A DNA stretch of 64,000 bases from Taklimakanibacter sp049323275. Its GTDB lineage: Bacteria; Pseudomonadota; Alphaproteobacteria; Rhizobiales; Aestuariivirgaceae. The stretch is from the NCBI GenBank assembly GCA_049323275.1, contig JBMOOM010000112.1:1-64000 (forward strand), written 5' to 3'. A model generated the notes under the pieces. That model did not search any database and was not told the origin of the DNA. It worked only from the letters and a program-made list of their open reading frames with translations. How positions within the stretch are numbered: the first letter of the stretch is position 1; each line of letters begins with the position of its first letter. Below, piece after piece: positions 8,665 to 16,380 of this stretch. Position numbers and translations under genes: made by a program.

Positions 8665-8772
8665 CGCCGATACCGGCAAAACCATGCCGTCTGCGACGCT
8701 AATGCAGGCGAATTTGGCGGTTTTTGTCGCTCCCATGACAAATGGTCATAAGGGCGATGATCCGGCGGCCGG

Positions 8773-9489
8773 CTACTGCCAGATATTGATGGTGGCCAGC
8801 GTCCGCATCAGGTGGTCGCAGACCAGCTCCTCGGCGCGCTTGCCGTTGCGCTCGGCGATGGCGTCGACGATCAGGGCCAGGTCCTTATGGGTCTGCCTTC
8901 TCACCGCGTCGGGGGCCGGCTTGTCGGTATCGCGGCCGTCGAACTGCACCGCGCGGCGGTCGTCGAGGATGCTGTTCATGATCTGGATCATGAACTTGTT
9001 CTTGGTGGAAGCGAAGATCTGGCGGTGCAGCGCATAGATGCGCTCCTTGAACTCCTTCCAGACCGGCGCTTCCAGGATGTCGACCAGGATGCGGCGCATC
9101 TCGGCGATCTCGGCGTCATCGACGCGGCTCACCACCATATGCATCATCGCCGGCTCGAACAGGAGCCGGCCCTCGACGATCTCGGTGAAGGAGGGCACGT
9201 CCTCGTGCTCGTCGGCCGCGGTCTGGTCCATGCGCTCGAACACGTCGTCGGCGTCGTCGGTGAGATAGGTGCCGCTGCCGACCTGGCGGCGCACCAGCCC
9301 CTGGCGCTCCATCATGGCGAGCGCGCTTCTCACTGCGCTGCGGCTGGTGTTGAGCTGTTGGGCGAGCTCATATTGGTTGGGCAATCGCGCCCCGGGAACC
9401 ATGTGGCCCGATTTGATGCTGCGCAGCAGCGCGCGATAGACCAGCGACGGCGTGGCGCGGTCGTCGGTGGCGATGGCGGCGGTCTTCAT
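8773..9489 (-). CDS. GntR family regulator (FadR/FCD subfamily)
   Basis: 238 residues from ATG 9489. The N-terminal winged helix is at about 15-80 (GARLPNQYELAQQLNTSRSA.. GLVRRQVGSGTYL); the rest is an all-helical FCD-type ligand domain. The start overlaps the creatininase stop by 4 bp (ATGA) with GGAGA upstream, favouring it over the longer frame starting at 9516. It probably regulates the divergent ABC importer; GTGATCAC at 10346-10353, inside the importer promoter, is a candidate site. Confidence 0.88.
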   Translation of the reverse strand: MKTAAIATDDRATPSLVYRALLRSIKSGHMVPGARLPNQYELAQQLNTSRSAVRSALAMMERQGLVRRQVGSGTYLTDDADDVFERMDQTAADEHEDVPSFTEIVEGRLLFEPAMMHMVVSRVDDAEIAEMRRILVDILEAPVWKEFKERIYALHRQIFASTKNKFMIQIMNSILDDRRAVQFDGRDTDKPAPDAVRRQTHKDLALIVDAIAERNGKRAEELVCDHLMRTLATINIWQ

Positions 9490-10271
9490 TTTCGGGTCTC
9501 CGCCGTGATCGGCCATCTGGCAAAATCCTCCATGAAGCGGACAAGCTCGGCCACGACGGCGGCGAAGAACTCGGCCCCTTTCTCCGGGCTCGCCAGAGAC
9601 GGGTCGCCCAATGTTCCATGCGGGGAGAGATCCTTGAAATCAAGATAGGTCTTCACCGCGGAGCCCTTCAGAAGATCGGTGCTGAGATAGAGAGAGCCCG
9701 GGTCGGGATAGATGGTCCGCGCTTTGTCCGCCGCCACGAGGTCGGGGCGCAGATGCATAATCATCGCGGTCTCGAATTCGCAGGCATGGCCCATGCCGCC
9801 AGGCTCGGATTGGCGCAGCGCGGCGATCGCCTGGGCGGCGAGGGCGAAATAGGTGAAGCCGGCGATGCGCATCCTGCCATAGTGCTTGTGGCCCAGCACC
9901 GACGCCAGCACATCGACGACGCCATTGTTGCCGCCATGGCCGTTGAGCAGCAGCACGCGGGTGAAGCCGTGATGCGCCAATGAGGCGACGATGTCCTCGA
10001 CCATCGCCATCAGCGTCCGGTGAGAAAGCGTGATGCTGCCGGGGAACTTCATATGATGGGCCGAGAAGCCGTACCATGGCGGCGGCAGGACGACGACCCT
10101 GCCGCCCGAGCGCTCGGCGGCGGCGAGGGAAAGCGCATGCGCCAGCATCGTGTCGGTTCCGAGCGGCATGTGATGGCCATGCTGCTCGACCGAGCCGAGC
10201 GGGATGACGAGAACGGTCTTCGCCCGGTCGAGGGCGTCGACCTGAAGCTGGCTCAGCTCTTCGTAGCGCAT
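9486..10271 (-). CDS. Creatininase family amidohydrolase
   Basis: 261 residues, usual family length. Metal ligands of the creatininase fold are visible: Glu29 and His31 in GSVEQHG, Asp40 in MPLGTD, His112 in NGHGGNNG, and a later Glu in ACEFETAM. The family includes creatinine amidohydrolase, formamidopyrimidine deformylases and the mycofactocin protein MftE, so the substrate cannot be read from motifs. It pairs with a GntR regulator and faces an ABC importer carrying RidA, suggesting that it hydrolyses the imported compound or a breakdown product. Confidence 0.88.
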   Translation of the reverse strand: MRYEELSQLQVDALDRAKTVLVIPLGSVEQHGHHMPLGTDTMLAHALSLAAAERSGGRVVVLPPPWYGFSAHHMKFPGSITLSHRTLMAMVEDIVASLAHHGFTRVLLLNGHGGNNGVVDVLASVLGHKHYGRMRIAGFTYFALAAQAIAALRQSEPGGMGHACEFETAMIMHLRPDLVAADKARTIYPDPGSLYLSTDLLKGSAVKTYLDFKDLSPHGTLGDPSLASPEKGAEFFAAVVAELVRFMEDFARWPITAETRK

Positions 10272-10339
10272 TGGGCAGGATTTTCCTCATGTCCCGGCCG
10301 CCGTCCAGTGGAGGCTTAGGCCAAGGTAGTCAAAAGTGG

Positions 10340-10369
10340 TTGCAAGTGATCACGATTGGTAATTATAGT
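10340..10369 (+). promoter_or_regulatory. Promoter of the ABC importer operon
   Basis: TTGCAA (10340-10345), 18 bp, TATAGT (10364-10369). The perfect palindrome GTGATCAC (10346-10353) sits in the spacer next to the -35 box. It lies in the gap between the divergent creatininase/GntR genes and the substrate-binding protein. Confidence 0.5.
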
Positions 10370-10461
10370 TCCGAGGCAGGCCTCGCTCAATGCCAATAAA
10401 GGCCGCAACCGCCCTGCTTCCCCTGCGGGACGGCGCAACCAGGAGAGGAAAGGGATTTGCC

Positions 10462-11745
10462 ATGAACATCACCAGAAGGTTGTTTGCCGGCATGGCCGTC
10501 GCCGGCGCCGCGCTGCTGGCCCAGCCCGCTTGGGCAGAAGACCTGACGCTCGAATTCGTCGTCTGGAACTATTCGCTGGATACGATCCAGGACAATGTCC
10601 GCCAGTTCGAGGCGGCCAATCCCGGCATCAAGGTGAAGGTGACGGACTATACCTGGCCCGACTACCAGGACAGCCTCATCCTGCGCTTCCGCGGCAACAC
10701 CCAGACCGATGTCATCTATGGCGGCCAGGACTGGCTCCCGGCCTGGGCGGCGGCGGGCTTCGTCGCTCCTCTGGAGGACATCGCGCCCAAAGATACAATC
10801 GATGAGCTCAAGAAGGACATTGCCGGCTTCGCGCTCAGCGACATGACCTACAAGGGCAAGCTCTACGGGCTGCCCTATTACGCCGACACGATCTCCTTCG
10901 TGTACAACAAGAAGATTCTCGACGATGCCGGCATCAAGGTGCCGGAGACCTGGGAAGAGGTGACGGCGGCGGCCGAGAAGCTCAAGGCTTCCGGCATGCA
11001 GCGCCCGATCGTCTACGAATACAATCAGGAACTGCCGAACTTCTTCGACGCCTTCGTGGCGCAGTCCTATGGCCGCGGCGCCGAGCTCTTCGACGGCGAG
11101 CAGAAGGCGGTCTTCAACGATCCCGGGAATGGCGCCTTCAAGCAGCTCGAATGGCTGGCGGTCGCCTTCAAGAAGGAGCTGGTGCAGCCCGAGACGCATG
11201 AATCGAAGATCATCCCGGCGATGAACACCGGCAAGCACGCCTTCACCGTCGTCTACAACTACGTGCTGGCGGCGATGAACAACAAGGCCGACCAGCCGCG
11301 CGCCGGCGAATTCGCTTTGGCGCCGATGCCGGGCTCCGCCCATGCGACGCTCGGCTTCTCGAAGTTCTACGCGGTCACCGCCAAGACCGCGGCCGATCCC
11401 AAGCGCGCCGAAGCGGCCTGGAAGTTCATCAACTTCATGGCCGGCAAGCCCTATACGGTGGCGAAGCGCTGGGCGGCGGAGAAAGGCCTCGGTTTCGGGC
11501 AATTGCCGCTCTTCGAGGACCCGGCCGTCATCGAGCCGTGGGGCAAGTGGATCGACGTGCCGACGCTCAGCAAGCAGGTGGCGACCGCCAAGGCCGGCAC
11601 CTGGACGGAATGGAGCGCCGTATGGTCGGCCTATTTCCGCCCGCTGCTCGCCAAGGCGATGGTCGGCGAGGCGAGCGTCGCCGACACGATGAAGGACGGC
11701 GCCGAGCGCTGGAATACGCTGCGCGAGCAATTCGCCAACAAGTAG
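10462..11745 (+). CDS. ABC transporter substrate-binding protein (family 1, carbohydrate type)
   Basis: 427 residues from ATG 10462, preceded by GGAGAGGAAAGG. A Sec signal peptide (MNITRRLFAGMAVAGAALLA..WAED) has a likely cleavage site after QPAWA. The mature part shows the family-1 binding-protein pattern: ANPGIKVKV, YKGKLYGLPYYADTISFVYNKK, and the later WKFINFMAGKPY. It would capture a sugar or related solute in the periplasm and deliver it to the two permeases downstream. Ligand unknown. Confidence 0.93.
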   Translation: MNITRRLFAGMAVAGAALLAQPAWAEDLTLEFVVWNYSLDTIQDNVRQFEAANPGIKVKVTDYTWPDYQDSLILRFRGNTQTDVIYGGQDWLPAWAAAGFVAPLEDIAPKDTIDELKKDIAGFALSDMTYKGKLYGLPYYADTISFVYNKKILDDAGIKVPETWEEVTAAAEKLKASGMQRPIVYEYNQELPNFFDAFVAQSYGRGAELFDGEQKAVFNDPGNGAFKQLEWLAVAFKKELVQPETHESKIIPAMNTGKHAFTVVYNYVLAAMNNKADQPRAGEFALAPMPGSAHATLGFSKFYAVTAKTAADPKRAEAAWKFINFMAGKPYTVAKRWAAEKGLGFGQLPLFEDPAVIEPWGKWIDVPTLSKQVATAKAGTWTEWSAVWSAYFRPLLAKAMVGEASVADTMKDGAERWNTLREQFANK

Positions 11746-11808
11746 TCATTTTCCCGGGCGGACGGCGCAAGCCGCCCGCCCCGTCTTTCGCGAACAGGCG
11801 CCCATCGC

Positions 11809-12696
11809 ATGTGGAGCATCAAACGCTTTCCGATCGCCTGGCTACTGCCGGCGCTGCTGCCGGTCGCCTTCATCACCATCTATCCGATCGCCCATGCGCT
11901 GTGGACCAGTCTGCATCAGGTGATGATCCTGTTTCCGGTCGAGCCTTTCGTCGGCCTCGACAATTACCGCCGCGTGGTGGCGAGCGACTATTTCTTCGAC
12001 GCGCTCAGGAACTCGCTGCTGTTCACCGCCATCGCGGCGCCGTCGGTCGTCCTTCTCGGCATCGCCATCGCGCTCTTCCTGCAGCGCCGCTTCCTCGGCT
12101 CGCAGGTCATCCGTTCCATCGTGCTCCTGCCCTGGGTGCTGCCCGGCGCCATCAGCGCGGTGCTGTGGGTCTGGGTGTTCCATCCGAGCTTCGGCGTGCT
12201 CAACGGGCTGCTCTTGAATCTGGGTCTCATCGACGAGTCCATTCCGTGGCTGACCTCGCCCAGGCTGGCGCTCTATGCCGTGGCCGTCGCGCATATCTGG
12301 ACGCAGATCCCGTTCGCCGTGGTGCTGATCATGGCGGCACTCTCGTCGATCAATTCGGAAGTCCTGGAAGCCGGCGAGATCGACTGCCGCAGTCCCTTCC
12401 GGCGCTTCCGCCACATCGTGTTTCCGGAAATCAAGGCGATGGTGGTGGTGCTGCTCGTCTATAACGCGCTCACCGCCTTCACCAGCTATGATCTCGTCTA
12501 TGCCATGACGGGCGGCGGACCCGGCACGGCGACGACCTTGCTCTCCTTCCAGATCTGGCGCGAGAGCTTCTCGATGTATGATTTCGGCGCCGGCTCGGCG
12601 GTCGCCTTCATCGTCGTGCTGATCTCGGCCGTGCTCATCATCGCCATCACCCGGGCACTTCCTTCCGATCTCTTCGCCAGGGAGGAGGCCTCGTGA
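11809..12696 (+). CDS. ABC transporter permease (MalF/UgpA type)
   Basis: 295 residues with six predicted membrane helices. The cytoplasmic EAA loop is EAGEIDCRSPFRRFRHIVFPEIK around residues 185-208; it has Cys where Ala/Gly is common but is otherwise standard and contacts the ATPase. It belongs to the binding-protein-dependent permeases. The stop overlaps the next start (GTGA), so the two permeases are translationally coupled and form a heterodimer in the inner membrane. Confidence 0.93.
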   Translation: MWSIKRFPIAWLLPALLPVAFITIYPIAHALWTSLHQVMILFPVEPFVGLDNYRRVVASDYFFDALRNSLLFTAIAAPSVVLLGIAIALFLQRRFLGSQVIRSIVLLPWVLPGAISAVLWVWVFHPSFGVLNGLLLNLGLIDESIPWLTSPRLALYAVAVAHIWTQIPFAVVLIMAALSSINSEVLEAGEIDCRSPFRRFRHIVFPEIKAMVVVLLVYNALTAFTSYDLVYAMTGGGPGTATTLLSFQIWRESFSMYDFGAGSAVAFIVVLISAVLIIAITRALPSDLFAREEAS

Positions 12697-13580
12697 GACG
12701 CCGGCACAATCCGATCCTCACCTTCCTCTTCGCCGGGCTCATCCTGCTGTTCACAGGCGGCCCCGTCCTCCTGTCGCTGGTCGGCAGCGTGGTGCCCGAC
12801 CGCGTCCTCCTCAATTCGGAGACCGGCCTGTTCGACGAAGGCATCAATTTCGAGACCTATCGTTATGTCTTCACCGGCGAGCTGCCCTCCGGCTATCTCA
12901 CCGAAGGCGCCAACCGGGCGATGATCTCGGATGCGGCCCGGCAGGTGCCGCGCAGCCTGTGGAACAGCACTGTCGTCGCCTTTTCGGCAATGGTGCTCAA
13001 CCTGCTGCTCGGCGCGCCCGCGGCTTTCCTGTTCGCGCGCTACGCCTTTCCCGGCAAGAAGATCAGCTTCCTGTTCCTCATCCTCAGTCCCCTGGTGCCG
13101 ACGGTGGCCCTCGTCACGCCGATCTATATGAGCCTGCAGGCGGCGGGCCTCGTCGGCTCGCCGCTCGGCATCATCCTGGTGCACACCGCCAAGGCCCTGC
13201 CCTTCACGGTGCTCATCCTGTCGGTGTTCTTCCGCAAGATGCCGGCCGAGCTGTTCGAGGCGGCGATGCTCGATCACTGCTCGCGCTTCCAGGCCTTCAC
13301 CCGCATCGCCGTGCCGCTGGCGCTGCCTTCGATCGGCGCCACCGGCCTCTTCGCCTTCATGCTCTCCTATTCCGAATACATGTTCTCCATGGTGCTGTCG
13401 GGCGATGCCGAAACGCGCCCCGTCTCGGTCGTGATGGCGGCGCTGGCGCGCAATACCGACGTGTCGTGGAGCCTGCTCAATACCGGCATCTTCATCGCCA
13501 TCGTGCCCACCTTGCTGCTGGTGGCGCTGATCTGGCGCTTCGTGGTCGAGGACCTGCTCAGCGGGTCGGTCAAGGGATGA
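12693..13580 (+). CDS. ABC transporter permease (MalG/UgpE type)
   Basis: 295 residues starting at GTG 12693, which overlaps the previous stop; GGGAGGAGG lies just upstream. There are six membrane segments and an EAA loop (FEAAMLDHCSRFQAFTRIAVPLA) near residues 188-210. It carries an unusually long first periplasmic loop (about residues 30-90) compared with MalG proteins. Second permease of the importer. Confidence 0.93.
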   Translation: MRRRHNPILTFLFAGLILLFTGGPVLLSLVGSVVPDRVLLNSETGLFDEGINFETYRYVFTGELPSGYLTEGANRAMISDAARQVPRSLWNSTVVAFSAMVLNLLLGAPAAFLFARYAFPGKKISFLFLILSPLVPTVALVTPIYMSLQAAGLVGSPLGIILVHTAKALPFTVLILSVFFRKMPAELFEAAMLDHCSRFQAFTRIAVPLALPSIGATGLFAFMLSYSEYMFSMVLSGDAETRPVSVVMAALARNTDVSWSLLNTGIFIAIVPTLLLVALIWRFVVEDLLSGSVKG

Positions 13581-13591
13581 AAGGATGACGG

Positions 13592-14005
13592 ATGCCCAAT
13601 GACGTTCCAGCCCACCCATTGAAGCGCCGCCCCGACGGGGCGCGCCAGCACCGCACCGCCGGCCCCTATTCGCCGGTGCTGGTGGTCGAGCCGCATCGCC
13701 TGGTGGTCATTTCCGGGCAGGTCGCCGTCGATCTCGAAGGCGCGGTGATCGGCGACACGGTCGAGGCGCAGGCCGAGGCGACGCTCGCCAATTGCGCGCG
13801 CCAGCTCGCCAGCGCGCGCTGCGGCTTCGCCGATGTCTTCAAGGTGAACATCTATCTCGCCGATCTCAAGGACTGGGCGCGCTTCAACAAGATCTATGAA
13901 AGCAAGTTCAAGGAGCCGCGCCCGGTGCGCACCGCTGTGGCGGCCGGCCTCATGCCGGGCATCCTGGTCGAGATCGAAATGTGGGCCGTCAAAGCGAAGG
14001 AATGA
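13592..14005 (+). CDS. RidA family protein
   Basis: 137 residues, typical for the YjgF/YER057c/UK114 family. Family features: GPYSPVLVVEPHRLVVISGQVAVD near the N-terminus, ADVFKVNIYLADLKDWARFNKIY in the middle, and the C-terminal RTAVAAGLMPGILVEIEMWAVK, where RidA enzymes carry the Arg that binds the imine substrate's carboxylate. RidA proteins hydrolyse reactive enamines/imines. It sits between permease and ATPase genes of one ABC operon, implying that catabolism of the imported compound releases an imine. Confidence 0.9.
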   Translation: MPNDVPAHPLKRRPDGARQHRTAGPYSPVLVVEPHRLVVISGQVAVDLEGAVIGDTVEAQAEATLANCARQLASARCGFADVFKVNIYLADLKDWARFNKIYESKFKEPRPVRTAVAAGLMPGILVEIEMWAVKAKE

Positions 14006-14011
14006 TCCCTC

Positions 14012-15040
14012 TTGGCATCGGTTGAACTCGAACAGGTGAGTAAGTCCTTCGGCAAGACCGAAGTGATCCAGGACATGTCGCTCGCCATCAGGGAGCGCGA
14101 GCTCGTCGTCTTCGTCGGCCCCTCGGGCTGCGGCAAGTCGACCTTGCTGCGCCTCATCGCCGGGCTGGAGGAGATGAATACCGGCACTTTGCGCATCGGC
14201 GGCAAGGTGATGAACGAGACGCCGGCGGCCGATCGCGGCGTCGCCATGGTGTTCCAGTCCTATGCGCTCTATCCGCATATGACGGTCGCCGAGAATATGG
14301 GCTTCGCGCTCAAGATGATCGGCACCGCCAAAGCGGAGATCGACCGCAAGGTCGCAGAGGCGGCCGAGATCCTCGATCTGGGCGACCTGCTGCAGCGCAA
14401 GCCCCGGCAATTGTCGGGCGGACAGCGCCAGCGCGTCGCCATCGGCCGCGCCATCGTGCGCAAGCCGGATGTGTTCCTGTTCGACGAGCCCTTGTCCAAT
14501 CTCGACGCCGAATTGCGCGCCCGCATGCGCGTCGAGATCGCGCGGCTGCACAAGGAGCTGAGGACGACGATGATCTATGTGACGCATGACCAGGTCGAGG
14601 CGATGACGCTCGCCGACCGCATCGTGCTCCTCAACAAGGGCCGCATCGAGCAGCAGGGGGCGCCCCTCGAGCTCTATGAGGCGCCGGCCAATAAATTCGT
14701 CGCCGGCTTCCTCGGCCAGCCCCGGATGAATTTCATCACCCTCGCCGCGGTGCCGGAAATGCGCGGCGTCACGCGCGAGGCCGTCACCCTGGGTCTCCGG
14801 CCCGACGCGATCGAAATTCTCGCCGCATCCCGGCCGGGCGCCATTCCGGGCCGCGTCGTCGTGGTCGAGCCATTGGGCGCCAGCACGCTGCTGCATGTGC
14901 AGATCGCCGGCATGGCGGATCTCGTCACGGTCGAACGGCGCGGCAAGGCGGCGCATGCAGCGGGCGCCGATATCGGGCTTGGCCTCGATCCGGCCAAAGG
15001 CCATCTCTTCGATGCCGCCGGCAGGCGCCTGGTCCTATGA
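14012..15040 (+). CDS. ABC transporter ATP-binding protein (MalK/UgpC type)
   Basis: 342 residues from TTG 14012; the first ATG lies inside the conserved fold (MSLAIRERE), so TTG is the better start. Walker A GPSGCGKS is at 36-43, signature LSGGQRQRVAIGRA near 130, Walker B VFLFDEPLSNLD near 155, and the switch histidine is in YVTHDQVEAM. A C-terminal TOBE/OB domain (about 235-342) is typical of carbohydrate importers. It powers the upstream permeases and ends 5 bp short of the convergent rhomboid stop. Confidence 0.95.
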   Translation: MASVELEQVSKSFGKTEVIQDMSLAIRERELVVFVGPSGCGKSTLLRLIAGLEEMNTGTLRIGGKVMNETPAADRGVAMVFQSYALYPHMTVAENMGFALKMIGTAKAEIDRKVAEAAEILDLGDLLQRKPRQLSGGQRQRVAIGRAIVRKPDVFLFDEPLSNLDAELRARMRVEIARLHKELRTTMIYVTHDQVEAMTLADRIVLLNKGRIEQQGAPLELYEAPANKFVAGFLGQPRMNFITLAAVPEMRGVTREAVTLGLRPDAIEILAASRPGAIPGRVVVVEPLGASTLLHVQIAGMADLVTVERRGKAAHAAGADIGLGLDPAKGHLFDAAGRRLVL

Positions 15041-15724
15041 CGGTGTTCTGACCAGCAGCCTCGAGCGCAGCACGAAAGTCAGGATGAGGCCGGCGAGAAA
15101 GCCGCCAATATGCGCCCACCAGGCCACCTGCAGCTCGTCGCCGCTCGAGATGAAGATGCTGAGGAGCTGCAGCGCGAACCAGCCGCTCAGGGCCCAGAAG
15201 GCCGAGATCGGCAAGGGGATGCGCATGAAGAGCAGGATCCAGACGCGCGCTTTCGGATAGAGCAGGAGATAAGAGGCGAGCACGCCCGAGACGGCGCCCG
15301 AGGCGCCGATCAGGGGCGCTCCCGAGTCCGGCTGCAACAGCGTGTGCAGCAGGCCGGCGGCGATGCCGCACAGGAGATAGAACAGCAGGAAGCCGAAATG
15401 GCCGAACGCATCCTCGATATTGTCGGCAAAGACCCACAGGAAGGCCATGTTGGAAATGAGATGCATCCAGCCGCCATGCAGGAACTGATAGGTGATGAGG
15501 GTGAGCGGCTCGGGCACCGGATTGTTGAAGGAGCCGACCTCGCCGACATGGAGCAGCTCCACCGGCACGATGCCATAGCCGGTCGCCACCGCCCACAGGG
15601 TCTGCTCGCTGGTGAAGGCGCCGGTCATCAGGAAGGCGATCACGTTGATGACGATGAGGGCGCCGGTCACATACTGGAAGCGGATGACCTTGAGCGGCGT
15701 GTTGTCATGGAGCGGAACGAACAT
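15035..15724 (-). CDS. Rhomboid family intramembrane serine protease
   Basis: 229 residues from ATG 15724. The catalytic dyad is Ser142 in GASGAVSG and His205 in WAHIGGFLAG; the HGGWMHL segment is at 83-89. About six to seven helices. It cleaves membrane-spanning substrates inside the inner membrane. The ATG shares its A with the stop of the cobalamin adenosyltransferase (TGATG), so it is translated as its downstream partner; no functional link is known to me. Confidence 0.92.
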   Translation of the reverse strand: MFVPLHDNTPLKVIRFQYVTGALIVINVIAFLMTGAFTSEQTLWAVATGYGIVPVELLHVGEVGSFNNPVPEPLTLITYQFLHGGWMHLISNMAFLWVFADNIEDAFGHFGFLLFYLLCGIAAGLLHTLLQPDSGAPLIGASGAVSGVLASYLLLYPKARVWILLFMRIPLPISAFWALSGWFALQLLSIFISSGDELQVAWWAHIGGFLAGLILTFVLRSRLLVRTPS

Positions 15725-16308
15725 CAGCGGTTCGCGCCTTTCACCCACAGCACGTCGCCGTCGCCTTGCGCGTTCACCCAGCGGCTGGCGACGAAGAAGA
15801 AATCCGACAGGCGGTTGACGAAAGTCAGCACGCCGTCGCTCACATCTTCCCGGGGATCCGCGGCGAGTTCGACGATCAGCCGCTCGGCGCGCCGGCACAC
15901 AGTGCGGCAGACATGGAGATGCGCCGCGGCGGGATGGCCGCCCGGCAGCACGAAGGAGCGCAGCGGCTGGAGGCCCGCATTCAATTCGTCGATCTCGGCT
16001 TCGAGACGTTCGGTCTGGTGCGCCGTCATGCGCAGGGGCTCGTAACCCAGATCCTTGCCGGTGTCGGGCACGCAGAGATCGGCGCCCAGATCGAAGAGAT
16101 CGTTCTGGATGCGGCCGAGCATGGCGTCCAGCCGCGCGAATTCCGGCGCCTTGGTGCGAAGACGCGCGACGCCGAGGGCGGCGTTGGTCTCGTCCACCGT
16201 GCCATAGGCCTGGATGCGCAGATGCGTCTTCGGCACCCGCTCGCCAGAGCCCAGCGCCGTGTCACCCTTGTCGCCGGTGCGCGTATAGATGCGATTCAGA
16301 ACAACCAT
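15724..16308 (-). CDS. Cob(I)alamin adenosyltransferase, PduO type
   Basis: 194 residues, the standard size. The N-terminal ATP-binding motif YTRTGDKGDTALGSGERV (8-25) and the later LPGGHPAAAHLHVCRTVCRRAER with the conserved Arg residues identify the PduO-type trimeric adenosyltransferase, which makes adenosylcobalamin. Coenzyme B12 is the cofactor of the ethylmalonyl-CoA mutase encoded at 54443-56461, so this enzyme plausibly supports that pathway although it lies about 40 kb away. First gene of a two-gene unit with the rhomboid protease. Confidence 0.93.
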   Translation of the reverse strand: MVVLNRIYTRTGDKGDTALGSGERVPKTHLRIQAYGTVDETNAALGVARLRTKAPEFARLDAMLGRIQNDLFDLGADLCVPDTGKDLGYEPLRMTAHQTERLEAEIDELNAGLQPLRSFVLPGGHPAAAHLHVCRTVCRRAERLIVELAADPREDVSDGVLTFVNRLSDFFFVASRWVNAQGDGDVLWVKGANR

Positions 16309-16380
16309 GGAACGGTTCTACCCGCTCGGCGCCGGTTTGAATAGATAAATGCCTCACCCCGTTTCGCACGGCGAGTCTGA

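Noticed and set aside
12498..15004. Minus-strand frames across the ABC operon
   Set aside because: Shadows of permease, RidA and ATPase genes; no motifs.
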